Source: Crossiella sp. S99.2
GTDB lineage: Bacteria; Actinomycetota; Actinomycetes; Mycobacteriales; Pseudonocardiaceae
Assembly (NCBI RefSeq): GCF_023094165.1
Contig: NZ_JALMDK010000003.1
Coordinates: 248,001-312,000, forward strand
Length of the DNA: 64,000 nucleotides
Direction of reading: 5' to 3'
In this document: positions 52,436 to 60,585 of the stretch, one piece after another
Position numbering within the stretch: the first letter of the stretch is position 1
Layout of the letters: each line of letters opens with the position of its first letter
Program-made: the position numbers and the translations under genes
The notes under the pieces: model-generated
What the model saw: only the letters and a program-made list of their open reading frames with translations
Told to the model about the DNA's origin: nothing
Databases searched by the model: none

Positions 52436-53533
52436 TCAGGCGTGGGTGACGCGGACTTCGGGCAGGCCGCGGACGGTGGCCATCAGTTCGGCCTCCCGGT
52501 CCACGGCGGCGCGGTGCGACTTGGTGATCGGCTGGAAGGCGGTGCTGGTCAGGTCCAGGCGCTTGCTGGTGGTCTTCGCGCGCCAGATGCCGGTGATCTC
52601 GCCGTTGACCAGCACCGCGCCCGGGTTGCCGATCATCTTCCAGATCTCCTTGCGGTGCGCCTCCATCGGCACCAGGCGTTCCCGGTCGCGGGATTGGAGG
52701 TAGGGATCCAGCGGGGGCAGCAGGCGGACGATCGTGTCCTGGGGTGGCTCGCGCAGCAGGGGCAGGGCGTCGGCGGGCAGCCAGGTCTGGGCGCCGTCCA
52801 GGTCGATCTCGGCCAGGTCGGTGGGCCAGACCGGGGTGAGCGCGGATTGGGAGGTGCCGAGGTAGGCGGCGGCGTCGGCCTTGGTGGCGGGGCCGTGCAG
52901 GCGCAGGTACGCGGTGATCAGCGGGGTGGCGCCGGCGGAGTTCTCCGGGATGGGCGCGCGGTCCTCAAGGGGGCTGACGACCAGGGTGGTGCTGGTCAGG
53001 TCGTGGCGCACGCCCGCGAACAGGCCGATGGTCTGGAACAGGCCGCCGTAGATGTGCCGGGACTGACAGGTCCGGCAGTCATAGGAGTAGGCCGGGGGCA
53101 ACAGACGCGTGACCGCGCCGCTGACCTCGCCCTTGGACATCGGCCCGGTGACCGCCTGACGTAGCGCGGCGCTCGCTTCACCGAACGCGGTCAGCGACGG
53201 GATTCCGGCTTCCTTCAACGGTTTCCGCTCCGCGGCCAGCCGGGCGAAGGCGTCCTTCTCCTCGCGCGGCCACAGGTGCGCGGACAGCTCGGCCAGGTCC
53301 GCGCGGCGGTGCAGGTGCGGGGCGCCGCGGACCGACCAGAGCAGCGCCAGGTCATCGGTCAGCTCTGGCAGGCCCGGCAATCGGGCGGCCAGGGCCAGCC
53401 GGGCCGAACCCCGGGAGTCCTGCACGCCGAGGGACAGCACGTCCAGTTCGCGTGCTTGGGTGTGTTCGCGGTGCAGGCCCTGGGCGGCCATCCGGTACGC
53501 CAGGGCCTGGGTGCGCGTCACCTTGGTGGCCAT
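52436..53533 (-). CDS. Winged-helix DNA-binding domain protein (AlkX/YcaQ-type)
   Basis: 365 aa of the HTH_42 (YcaQ-like) family. Recognisable: LSLGVQDSRGSARLALAARLP, LWSVRGAPHLHRRADL, EVSGAVTRLLPPAYSYDCRTCQSRHI, ALLVNGEITGIWRAK-like region near the C-terminus. Relatives act on DNA crosslinks or abasic-like lesions (Streptomyces AlkX/AZL), but the glycosylase motif of those enzymes is not certain here. ATG 53533 is preferred; upstream in-frame codons lack an SD and similarity. Confidence 0.8.
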   Translation of the reverse strand: MATKVTRTQALAYRMAAQGLHREHTQARELDVLSLGVQDSRGSARLALAARLPGLPELTDDLALLWSVRGAPHLHRRADLAELSAHLWPREEKDAFARLAAERKPLKEAGIPSLTAFGEASAALRQAVTGPMSKGEVSGAVTRLLPPAYSYDCRTCQSRHIYGGLFQTIGLFAGVRHDLTSTTLVVSPLEDRAPIPENSAGATPLITAYLRLHGPATKADAAAYLGTSQSALTPVWPTDLAEIDLDGAQTWLPADALPLLREPPQDTIVRLLPPLDPYLQSRDRERLVPMEAHRKEIWKMIGNPGAVLVNGEITGIWRAKTTSKRLDLTSTAFQPITKSHRAAVDREAELMATVRGLPEVRVTHA

Positions 53534-53713
53534 GCCGACAGCATGCCGTGTTCGAATCCCGTCCACCCGGGTAAGGGACGCTTCACCCATACGTGGTCGT
53601 CATTCCCGGGAAAGCCCGGCGTCTCATGCACGAAACGTGGTGTGGGCCGTGGCGTGTTTTCGACCCGATCGTGACTGCGCGGCAACGGCTCCAAGGCGGA
53701 TGTGGGTGAGAGG

Positions 53714-53827
53714 ATGCGGTTCGAGTTCGAGACCTGCCCCCGGTGTGCGGGTTCCGGAGTGGACGTCGACAACGACTACGGCCCATGCGGGAGATGCGGT
53801 GGAACCGGAGACATCCCCAAGCAGTGA
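53714..53827 (+). CDS. 37-aa DnaJ-type zinc-knuckle peptide
   Basis: MRFEFETCPRCAGSG and CGRCGGTG give two CxxCxGxG motifs, the zinc-centre repeat of DnaJ, with an acidic spacer. GAGAGG precedes the ATG. It is probably a very small zinc-binding protein of unknown role. Its stop is 11 nt before the next small ORF. Confidence 0.5.
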   Translation: MRFEFETCPRCAGSGVDVDNDYGPCGRCGGTGDIPKQ

Positions 53828-53837
53828 CCCCGATTTA

Positions 53838-54077
53838 GTGCCGCAATGCCATTGGTGTGCGGACACCGGGTTCATCACGTGGAGTCAGCCGGTGCCCCAG
53901 GCGGACGGGAGTTTCCGGTTCGCGCAACTGTCCCACCCGTGCACCCAGGGGTGCTCGGGCTGGTGGAAACACCCCGCGGCACAGCGTGGCCGGGTCGTCG
54001 AAGCCCCGGTCGCGCTGCCGTTGCCGCCCGGTCAGCGACGCAGGGCGAGCAACTCGGAGACCGTGACGAAGCGGTAG
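53838..54077 (+). CDS. 79-aa cysteine-rich small protein, tentative
   Basis: VPQCHWCADTGFITWSQPVP...HPCTQGCSGWW has four Cys in two pairs, a zinc-ribbon-like spacing, and a basic, Gln/Arg-rich tail. The GTG at 53838 is close behind the preceding mini-gene, suggesting cotranscription. Its 3' end overlaps the convergent polysaccharide deacetylase gene by 46 nt, so the annotation is tentative. Confidence 0.35.
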   Translation: MPQCHWCADTGFITWSQPVPQADGSFRFAQLSHPCTQGCSGWWKHPAAQRGRVVEAPVALPLPPGQRRRASNSETVTKR

Positions 54078-54760
54078 CCGCGTGCGGTCAACCCGGAGAT
54101 CAGCCCTGGCACCGCGGCCAGGGACGGTTGACGCACCGGGTACATCACGTGCAACAGGATGATCGACCCCGGGCGGGTCTTGTCCAGCACTGATTGGGAG
54201 ATCGCGGCGGGGTCGGCGGCGTTGGTGCCGTCGGACTCCGGCTCCACATCCCACATGATCGTCTGACGCTGGTGCGCGGCCAGGTACCGCGGCAGCGTGA
54301 TCAGCTTCTTCCCATTCGGCGGCCGGAAATGGATCGGCCCGGTGTGCCCGGCCGCCCGGATCAACGCGTCGGTGCGCTCCACCTCCGAACGCACGAAGTC
54401 CTCGCCGACCAGCACCATCCGCTCGTGCGAGTAGCTGTGGTTGCCCAGTTCGTGCCCGGCCCGCACGATCGCCTCCCCCTGCCCGGGATTGGCCGCCAGT
54501 TCCCGGCCGGTGACGAAGAAGGTGGCCCGCACCTTCGCCGCCGCCAGCGCGGCGAGGACCTCCGGGGTGCGCTCGGTGGGGCCGTCGTCGAAGGTCAGCG
54601 CCACCACCTTCTCCCCGGTGTCCACCCGGTCGGTGAGCCCGCCGTAGAACTGGAACGAGCGCGCGCTGGACAGCTCCCAGGTGCCCCACAGCGAACCGGA
54701 CACCACCAGGATGATCACCAGGGTCCACACCAGCCACCGGCGAGGTCGGAACTTCCGCAT
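54032..54760 (-). CDS. Membrane-anchored polysaccharide deacetylase (NodB domain)
   Basis: 242 aa. An N-terminal basic stretch and helix (RKFRPRRWLVWTLVIILVVSGSLW) form a signal anchor; the NodB domain follows: TFDDGPTERTPEVLAAL (catalytic Asp pair), HELGNHSYSHERM (metal His), FRPPNG, and the C-terminal SIILLHVMYP. It would deacetylate peptidoglycan, chitin-like or other acetylated glycans outside the membrane. ATG 54760 or an upstream GTG at 54781 are possible starts. Confidence 0.85.
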   Translation of the reverse strand: MRKFRPRRWLVWTLVIILVVSGSLWGTWELSSARSFQFYGGLTDRVDTGEKVVALTFDDGPTERTPEVLAALAAAKVRATFFVTGRELAANPGQGEAIVRAGHELGNHSYSHERMVLVGEDFVRSEVERTDALIRAAGHTGPIHFRPPNGKKLITLPRYLAAHQRQTIMWDVEPESDGTNAADPAAISQSVLDKTRPGSIILLHVMYPVRQPSLAAVPGLISGLTARGYRFVTVSELLALRR

Positions 54761-54844
54761 GTCCCCAGGACGCACGGGCACCCCCAAGGTTGATCATCGA
54801 TATCCAGCGGCGGGCAGCCCGCGGACAGGCGTACCGTCGCGCGA

Positions 54845-56254
54845 GTGAACACCAGTGTGCCTACGGCTCCCGCCGATCTGCCGCGCACCGCGGGCGCCCT
54901 GCGCGCCGCCGGGCACCAGCCGCGCGGTGTGGCCGAGGAGATCCGGACCAACCTGCTGGCCGCGCTGAGCGAACAGCGTCCGGTGTGGCGCGGCATCGTC
55001 GGCTTCGACGAAACCGTGTTGCCGCAGCTGGAACGCGCCCTGCTGGCCGGCCACCACGTGGTGCTGCTCGGTGAGCGCGGCCAGGGCAAGACCCGCCTGG
55101 CCCGCACCCTCACCGATCTCCTGGACGAGTGGACGCCGGTGATCGAGGGCGCCGAACTCGCCGAACATCCCCTGGACCCGATCACCCCCGCCTCCCGCCG
55201 CCGCGCCGCCGAACTCGGCGACGAGCTGCCGGTGGCCTGGCTGCACCGCTCGCTGCGCTACGCCGAGAAACTCGCCACCCCCGACACCTCCGTCGGCGAC
55301 CTGGTCGGCGACGTCGACCCGGTCAAGGTCGCCGAAGGCCGCAGCCTTGGCGACCCGGAGACCATCCATTTCGGGCTCATCCCGCGCGCCCACCGCGGCA
55401 TCGTGGCCATCAACGAGCTGCCCGACCTGGCCGAACGCATCCAGGTCGCGCTGCTCAACGTGATGGAGGAACGCGATATCCAGGTCCGCGGCTACACCCT
55501 GCGGCTGCCCCTGGACTTGCTGCTGGTGGCCACCGCCAACCCCGAGGACTACACCAACCGCGGCCGCATCATCACCCCGCTCAAGGACCGCTTCGGCGCC
55601 GAGATCCGCACCCACTACCTCAGCGAACTCGACGACGAGATCAACCTGGTCCGCCAGGAAGCCGACCTGGTCGCCGAGGTCGGCGACCCGCTCCTGGAGG
55701 TCCTGGCCCGCTTCGTCGGACACCTGCGCGAGTCCAGCGCGGTCGACCAGCGCTCCGGGGTCTCGGCCCGCTTCGCCGTCGCCGCCGCCGAGACCGTGGC
55801 CGCCGCGGCCCTGCAACGCGCCGCCCGCACCGGCGAGTGGCCCGCGGTGGCCCGGCCGGTGGACCTGGACGCGGTGACCCCGGTGCTGCGCGGCAAGCTC
55901 GAATTCCACGCCGGCCTGGAAGAGGAGGCCGAGGAGCTGCTCACCCACCTGCTGCGCCGCTCCCTGGCCGAAACCGCCCGCACCTCACTGGCCGGGATCG
56001 ACCTGCGCTCGCTGGTGGAGGCCGTCGCCGAGGGACACCCGGTGCGCACCGGACCGCGCGTGCGCGCCGCCGAGGTCCTCGCCGCGCTGCCCGAACTGCC
56101 GGTGCTGCACGAGGTCGCCGCCCGCTTCGGCGTCGAGGCCACCGACCCGCCCGGCCGGATCGCCGCCGTGGTCGAACTGGCCCTGGAGTCGCTCTACCTG
56201 TCCCGGAACCTCGCCAAGGACGTGGAATCAGGAGACGCTGTCTACGGCGGCTGA
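54845..56254 (+). CDS. MoxR/ChlI-type AAA ATPase
   Basis: 469 aa. Walker A LLGERGQGKTRLARTL (~77-92), Walker B HRGIVAINELPDL (~180-192), sensor region VATANPEDYTNRGRII, and a C-terminal helical lid. Close to magnesium-chelatase I/MoxR ATPases. GTG 54845 has TACCGT (54832-54837), 7 nt upstream, a leaderless start. A VWA protein is encoded 0.9 kb downstream, the usual partner of MoxR in a chaperone that inserts metal or remodels proteins, with a VanX-like gene between. Confidence 0.88.
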   Translation: MNTSVPTAPADLPRTAGALRAAGHQPRGVAEEIRTNLLAALSEQRPVWRGIVGFDETVLPQLERALLAGHHVVLLGERGQGKTRLARTLTDLLDEWTPVIEGAELAEHPLDPITPASRRRAAELGDELPVAWLHRSLRYAEKLATPDTSVGDLVGDVDPVKVAEGRSLGDPETIHFGLIPRAHRGIVAINELPDLAERIQVALLNVMEERDIQVRGYTLRLPLDLLLVATANPEDYTNRGRIITPLKDRFGAEIRTHYLSELDDEINLVRQEADLVAEVGDPLLEVLARFVGHLRESSAVDQRSGVSARFAVAAAETVAAAALQRAARTGEWPAVARPVDLDAVTPVLRGKLEFHAGLEEEAEELLTHLLRRSLAETARTSLAGIDLRSLVEAVAEGHPVRTGPRVRAAEVLAALPELPVLHEVAARFGVEATDPPGRIAAVVELALESLYLSRNLAKDVESGDAVYGG

Positions 56255-56283
56255 AACCGGGCCGGGGCTGGTAGAACAGGCCG

Positions 56284-57066
56284 ATGTCCCCGCGTTTGCG
56301 CCGAGCCCTCGGCTCCGCCCTGCTCGCCCTGGCCGCCTGCGCCACGCTCACACCCCCGGCCACCGCGGCCGGGGGCGGGCTGCCGCCGGGCTTCGTCAAC
56401 CTGCACGAGGTCGACCCGACCATCCGGCACGACATCCGCTACTTCGGGCGGCACAACTTCGTCGGCGACCGCATCGACGGCTACCGGCAACCGCTGTGCG
56501 TGCTCACCCGGCAGGCCGCCACCGCGTTGCGCACCGCCCAGCGGACCCTGCTGCGGCAGGGCTACACGCTCAAGGTCTACGACTGCTACCGGCCGCAGCG
56601 GGCCGTGGACCACTTCGTGCGCTGGGCCAAAGACCTCGCCGACGAGCGGATGAAACCCGAGTTCTACCCCAACGTGGACAAGTCCCGGCTCTTCGCCGAC
56701 GGCTACATCGCGGAGAAGTCCGGGCACAGCCGCGGCAGCACCCTCGATGTCACCCTGGTCAAGCTCCCGGCCCGCCCGCAGCGCCCCTACCGGCCCGGCG
56801 AGCCCCTGGTGCCGTGCTTCGCGCCGGTGGGGCAGCGGTTCCCGGACAACACGGTGGACATGGGCACCGGCTACGACTGCTTCGACCCGTTGTCGCACAC
56901 CGACAATCCGGCCATCACCGGCCCGGCCCGGGTGCACCGCGACCTGCTGCGCGGCACCCTGATCGCCGCCGGGTTCCGCAACCTGGCCGAGGAATGGTGG
57001 CACTTCACCCTCAACAACGAACCCTTCCCTGGCACCTACTTCGACTTCCCGGTCGGCCGCCGGTAA
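56284..57066 (+). CDS. Secreted VanX-like D-Ala-D-Ala dipeptidase
   Basis: 260 aa. Signal peptide ~1-29 (RRALGSALLALAACATLTPPATAAG, alternatively a lipoprotein because of Cys near 20). M15D domain: DPTIRHDIRYFGRHNFVGDRIDGY, the zinc site SGHSRGSTLDVTL (~153-165) and the general base EEWWHFTLNNEP (~237-248). VanX enzymes cleave D-Ala-D-Ala; secreted relatives are generic D,D-dipeptidases in wall metabolism. It lies between moxR and vwa genes with a strong terminator after it. Confidence 0.9.
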   Translation: MSPRLRRALGSALLALAACATLTPPATAAGGGLPPGFVNLHEVDPTIRHDIRYFGRHNFVGDRIDGYRQPLCVLTRQAATALRTAQRTLLRQGYTLKVYDCYRPQRAVDHFVRWAKDLADERMKPEFYPNVDKSRLFADGYIAEKSGHSRGSTLDVTLVKLPARPQRPYRPGEPLVPCFAPVGQRFPDNTVDMGTGYDCFDPLSHTDNPAITGPARVHRDLLRGTLIAAGFRNLAEEWWHFTLNNEPFPGTYFDFPVGRR

Positions 57067-57074
57067 CCCGCGCG

Positions 57075-57111
57075 CGGCAGGCCGCCGTCCCCGCGGTGGC
57101 CTGCCGTTTTT
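57075..57111 (+). terminator. Intrinsic terminator
   Basis: CGGCAGGCCGCC with GGTGGCCTGCCG (12 bp, one G-T pair), an 8-nt loop, then TTTTT. One of the few U-tract terminators in the window; it ends the moxR-vanX unit before the vwa promoter. Confidence 0.85.
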
Positions 57112-57152
57112 CCGTTGCGGGGCGGGGGATCGGCAGGCGTAGGCTGACGGAC

Positions 57153-59117
57153 ATGAGCGATCCGGTTCGGCGCTACCGGTACGGGCCGTTCTCCGGCGGG
57201 CCCGACCCGCTGGCGCCACCGCCCGACCTGCGCGCGGCGCTGGAGGAGATCGGCCGGGACGTCATGGAGGGCCGCTCGCCCGATGCCGCGCTGCGCGAAC
57301 TGCTCCGCCGCGGCCTGCCCGAGCAGCACGGCCTCGACGAGATCACCCAGCGGCTCTGGCGCAAGCGCAGTGAACTGCAACGACGACACCGCCTGGACGG
57401 CACCCTGGAACAGGTCAGGGAGCTGCTGCAGCAGGCGCTGACCAAGGAACGGCAGGCCCTCGCGCGGGATCTGGACGACAACGCCCGGTTCCAGGAGTTC
57501 CAGCTCGACGAACTGCCCAGCAGCCCGGCCGGGGCCGTGCGCGAACTCGCCGAATACGAATGGCGCTCCAGCGAGGCCCGCGAGAGCTACCAGGAGATCC
57601 AGCGGCTGCTCGGGCAGGAGGCCCTCGACCAGCGCTTCCGTGGCATGAGCGAGGCGCTCAAGGCCACCACACCCGAGGACGTCGAACGGGTGCGGGAAAT
57701 GCTCGACGACCTGTCCGCGCTGCTCGGCCAGCGTGCCCAGGGCGCACCCGACATCGAGGACAAGTTCGCCGAGTTCATGGCCAAGCACGGCGAGTTCTTC
57801 CCGGAGAACCCGCGCACCGTCGACGAACTCGTCGACCTGCTCGCCGCCAGGGCCGCGGCCGCCCAGCGACTGCTCAACTCGCTGTCCCAGCGGCAACGCG
57901 AGGAACTCGCCCAGCTCTCCCAGCAGGCCTTCGGCGACCCGCGCCTGGCCCAGTCCCTGCAACAGCTCGACAACCAGCTCCGGCAACTCCGGCCCGGCCA
58001 GGACTGGACCGGACGCGGCCGGTTCCGCGGCGAGAATCCACTCGGGATGGCCGAGGGCGCGGCCGCCCTGCAGGACCTGGCCGAACTCGACCAGCTCGCC
58101 GAACAACTCGCCCAGTCCTACCCCGGCGCGCGCCTGGAGGACATCGACCTGGAAGCGTTGGCCCGCCAGCTCGGCCGGGAATCCACCGTGGACATGCGGC
58201 GGCTGGCCGAACTCGAACGCCAGCTCCGCGACCGCGGCCTGCTCGAACGCGCCCCCGACGGCGACCTGCGGCTCACGCCCAAGGCCATGCGGCAGCTCGG
58301 CGACACCGCGTTGCGCGATGTGCTCGACCAGATCCGCACCCGCCGCGGCGACCGGGCCAGCCAGGCCGCGGGCGCCGCCGGGGAACTCAGCGGCGCCACC
58401 CGGCAGTGGCGTTTCGGCGACACCGAACCGTGGGACGTCGGCCGGACCGTGCGCAACGCCGTGCTGCGCACCGCCGCCGCCCAGCGGGACCGGGCGGTGC
58501 GCCTGGACGTGGCCGATGTGGAGATCGCCGAGACCGAACACCGGTCCAGGGCCGCGGTCGCGTTGTGCGTGGACACCTCCTGGTCGATGGTGCAGGACGG
58601 GCGGTGGCTGCCGATGAAACGCACCGCGCTGGCCCTGCACCACCTGATCAGCACCCGCTTCCGCGCGGATGCCTTGCAGGTCATCACCTTCGGCCGGGAG
58701 GCGGCCACCACCGGGATCGGCGAGCTGACCGCCCTGGAAGGCGCGTGGGAACAGGGCACCAACCTGCACCACGCGCTCCTGCTGGCCGGCCGGCACCTGC
58801 GCCGCCATCCCGACGCGCAGCCGGTGGTCCTGGTCGTCACCGACGGCGAGCCGACCGCGCACCTGGAACCCGACGGCGAGGCGGTCTTCGACTACCCGCC
58901 CCGCCCGGAAACCCTGGCCCGCACCCTGGCCGAACTCGACGCGCTGGCCAGACTGGGCAGCAACCTCACCGTGTTCCGGCTCGGCGAGGACCCGCGGCTG
59001 ACCCGGTTCGTGGACCTGATGGCCCGGCGCAGCAACGGCCGGGTGGTCGCCCCGGACCTGGACGGGCTGGGCGCCGCGGTGGTCTCGGACTACCTCCGCA
59101 ACCGCCGCGCCCGCTGA
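57153..59117 (+). CDS. VWA-domain protein, MoxR partner (CoxE/YehP-like)
   Basis: 654 aa. N-terminal ~200 residues are long charged helices (RKRSELQRRHRLDGTLEQVRELLQQAL; FAEFMAKHGEFFPENPRTVDELVDLL); a C-terminal VWA domain follows with MIDAS LCVDTSWSM (DxSxS, ~472-480), a middle Thr region (GELTALEGAWEQGTNLHHALL) and VVTDGEPTA (~570). TAGGCT (57140-57145) lies 7 nt before the ATG, so it is leaderless. Separate transcription from moxR is likely, because a terminator stands between. Confidence 0.85.
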   Translation: MSDPVRRYRYGPFSGGPDPLAPPPDLRAALEEIGRDVMEGRSPDAALRELLRRGLPEQHGLDEITQRLWRKRSELQRRHRLDGTLEQVRELLQQALTKERQALARDLDDNARFQEFQLDELPSSPAGAVRELAEYEWRSSEARESYQEIQRLLGQEALDQRFRGMSEALKATTPEDVERVREMLDDLSALLGQRAQGAPDIEDKFAEFMAKHGEFFPENPRTVDELVDLLAARAAAAQRLLNSLSQRQREELAQLSQQAFGDPRLAQSLQQLDNQLRQLRPGQDWTGRGRFRGENPLGMAEGAAALQDLAELDQLAEQLAQSYPGARLEDIDLEALARQLGRESTVDMRRLAELERQLRDRGLLERAPDGDLRLTPKAMRQLGDTALRDVLDQIRTRRGDRASQAAGAAGELSGATRQWRFGDTEPWDVGRTVRNAVLRTAAAQRDRAVRLDVADVEIAETEHRSRAAVALCVDTSWSMVQDGRWLPMKRTALALHHLISTRFRADALQVITFGREAATTGIGELTALEGAWEQGTNLHHALLLAGRHLRRHPDAQPVVLVVTDGEPTAHLEPDGEAVFDYPPRPETLARTLAELDALARLGSNLTVFRLGEDPRLTRFVDLMARRSNGRVVAPDLDGLGAAVVSDYLRNRRAR

Positions 59118-59122
59118 CCCAC

Positions 59123-59154
59123 AACGGCCAACGCCCCGTACGAGAACGGCCAAC
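59123..59154 (+). repeat. Short direct repeat between convergent genes
   Basis: AACGGCCAAC occurs at 59123 and 59145 with a 22-bp period, after the vwa stop. Confidence 0.6.
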
Positions 59155-59165
59155 ACGCCGGGAGG

Positions 59166-60089
59166 TCAGGGGGCTGGCAGGTGGTCTTGGGCGAAGGTGA
59201 TGGCGTTGGCGATTGCCTTGTCGGCGGCGGGGAGGTGGCCGGTGAGCAGGTGCCAGACGTGTCCCATGCGGGGTGCGATGTCCAGGCGGACGGGGACGGC
59301 GTCCTCGGCCAGTTTGGCGGCGAGCCGGATGGCGTCGCTGAGCATGACCTCGTGACCGCCGATCTGGATCAGGACCGGTGGCAGTCCGCGGGTGTCGGCG
59401 AAGACCGGTGAGGCCAGGGGGCTGTTCGGTGGGGTGTTGCCCAGGACGAGGTCCGCGGCGCGGCGCAGTCCGGCCCGGTTGACCGACGGGTCGATGCCGT
59501 CGAGGGTGCGCATTGTGGCCCCGGTGTGTTCGAGGTTCGCCCAGGGGGACAGCGCGATCGAGGCAGCGGGCAGGGGGAGCCCCTGGTCCCGGGCCGCGAC
59601 CAGGGCGCTGATCGCCATCGCGCCGCCGGCGGAGTCGCCGGCGACCACCACGTGCTCCGGCCGGGCGCCCTGTGCCAGCAGCCAGCGGTAGGCCGTGACG
59701 GCGTCCTCGACCGCGGCGGGGAAGACCGCCTCCGGCGCGAGCCGGTAGTCCGGCACCAGGACGCGGGCACGCAGGCGCTGGGCGATAGTGCCGACCAGAC
59801 CGCGATAGCCCTGCGGATCTCCCACGAGGTAGGCGCCACCGTGCAGGTAGATCAGGTGCCGGCCGGTGACGGCGTCCGCTGGGGTCGCCCACTCGGCGGC
59901 CACCCCGTCGGCGTCGACAGCGTCGAAGGTCACCCCGTCGGGCGCCGGGAAGCTGTCCTGGAAGAACTTCCGGTAGGCGAGCCGGGTGTCCGCCAGGGTG
60001 GCGGACCCTTCTCCGGCGGCCGCGTTGATGACCTCGCCGCTGCGGGTCGCCCATTCCCGGTAGAAGGCGGGGACATCGATCGAGACCAT
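59166..60089 (-). CDS. Alpha/beta hydrolase, HSL/esterase family IV
   Basis: 307 aa. Oxyanion motif IYLHGGAYLVGDP (~78-90), nucleophile GDSAGGAM (~145), Asp and His of the triad in the C-terminal part (GHEVMLSDA; RMGHVWHL). AGGAGGACC precedes the ATG at 60089. Broad carboxylesterase, probably for short acyl esters or drug-like esters. Confidence 0.88.
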   Translation of the reverse strand: MVSIDVPAFYREWATRSGEVINAAAGEGSATLADTRLAYRKFFQDSFPAPDGVTFDAVDADGVAAEWATPADAVTGRHLIYLHGGAYLVGDPQGYRGLVGTIAQRLRARVLVPDYRLAPEAVFPAAVEDAVTAYRWLLAQGARPEHVVVAGDSAGGAMAISALVAARDQGLPLPAASIALSPWANLEHTGATMRTLDGIDPSVNRAGLRRAADLVLGNTPPNSPLASPVFADTRGLPPVLIQIGGHEVMLSDAIRLAAKLAEDAVPVRLDIAPRMGHVWHLLTGHLPAADKAIANAITFAQDHLPAP

Positions 60090-60239
60090 CACGGGTCCTC
60101 CTCAGCACGGGTGCACAGCGGCCGAGTCCCAGCCGCCCGGCGAGTCTGCGACCGTCACATCAATGTGAAGGTCAAGCGGAAGCGGCCGGCACCGCTTTCC
60201 TTGATCACCGTGAAGGCGCGTTCTGGCATGATGTGGGGT

Positions 60240-60491
60240 ATGTCGACTTCTCGGCTCGCCACCGTACGTGGGCGCGCGTTGCGCTGTCTGGTCTGCGGGG
60301 ACCGGGAGTTCTGGTCCCGTGAGGTGAAGCTCAACACCACTGGCGCGGAGTTCCTCGGCCTGGCCTGGGCCAACCGGTCGGCACTCGGCCTGATCTGCGA
60401 ATCGTGTGGCCACGTGCATTTGTTCGCGGGCAAGCGGCCGGAACCGTGGGACCCGAAGCAGGGATACCCGCCGGGCACCAAGACCGACTGA
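60240..60491 (+). CDS. Small zinc-ribbon protein
   Basis: 83 aa: LRCLVCGDREFWSREVKLNTTG ... LICESCGHVHLFAGKRPEPWDP, a CxxC-x~30-CxxC ribbon. Function is unknown; no TM or export signal. ATG 60240 is preferred, with ATG at 60228 or 60231 as alternatives. It converges with the ABC-F gene. Confidence 0.6.
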   Translation: MSTSRLATVRGRALRCLVCGDREFWSREVKLNTTGAEFLGLAWANRSALGLICESCGHVHLFAGKRPEPWDPKQGYPPGTKTD

Positions 60492-60493
60492 AC

Positions 60494-60554
60494 GGCGAGC
60501 CCGAGCTGGGTGCGGCCGCGGTTGCCCGCGACCAGTTCCAACTCGGGCTCCGCC
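60494..60554. terminator. Long hairpin between convergent genes
   Basis: GAGCCCGAG (60497-60505) pairs with CTCGGGCTC (60542-60550), with three outer pairs and a large loop. A probable two-way terminator for the zinc-ribbon and ABC-F genes. Confidence 0.5.
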
Positions 60555-60585
60555 GCCCGCGCGAGTGTTCGCCGTTGTGGGTGGG

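Noticed and set aside
53545..53575. tRNA-like T-loop sequence GTTCGAATCCC near the 5' end of the winged-helix gene
   Set aside because: No matching acceptor, D or anticodon stems could be folded in the upstream 70 bases on either strand; the T-stem itself does not pair. I treat it as coincidence, or at most an old tRNA/att remnant.
57036..59156. 706-codon ORF opposite the VWA gene
   Set aside because: Antisense shadow; no domain, and the opposite strand has a complete MIDAS-containing protein.
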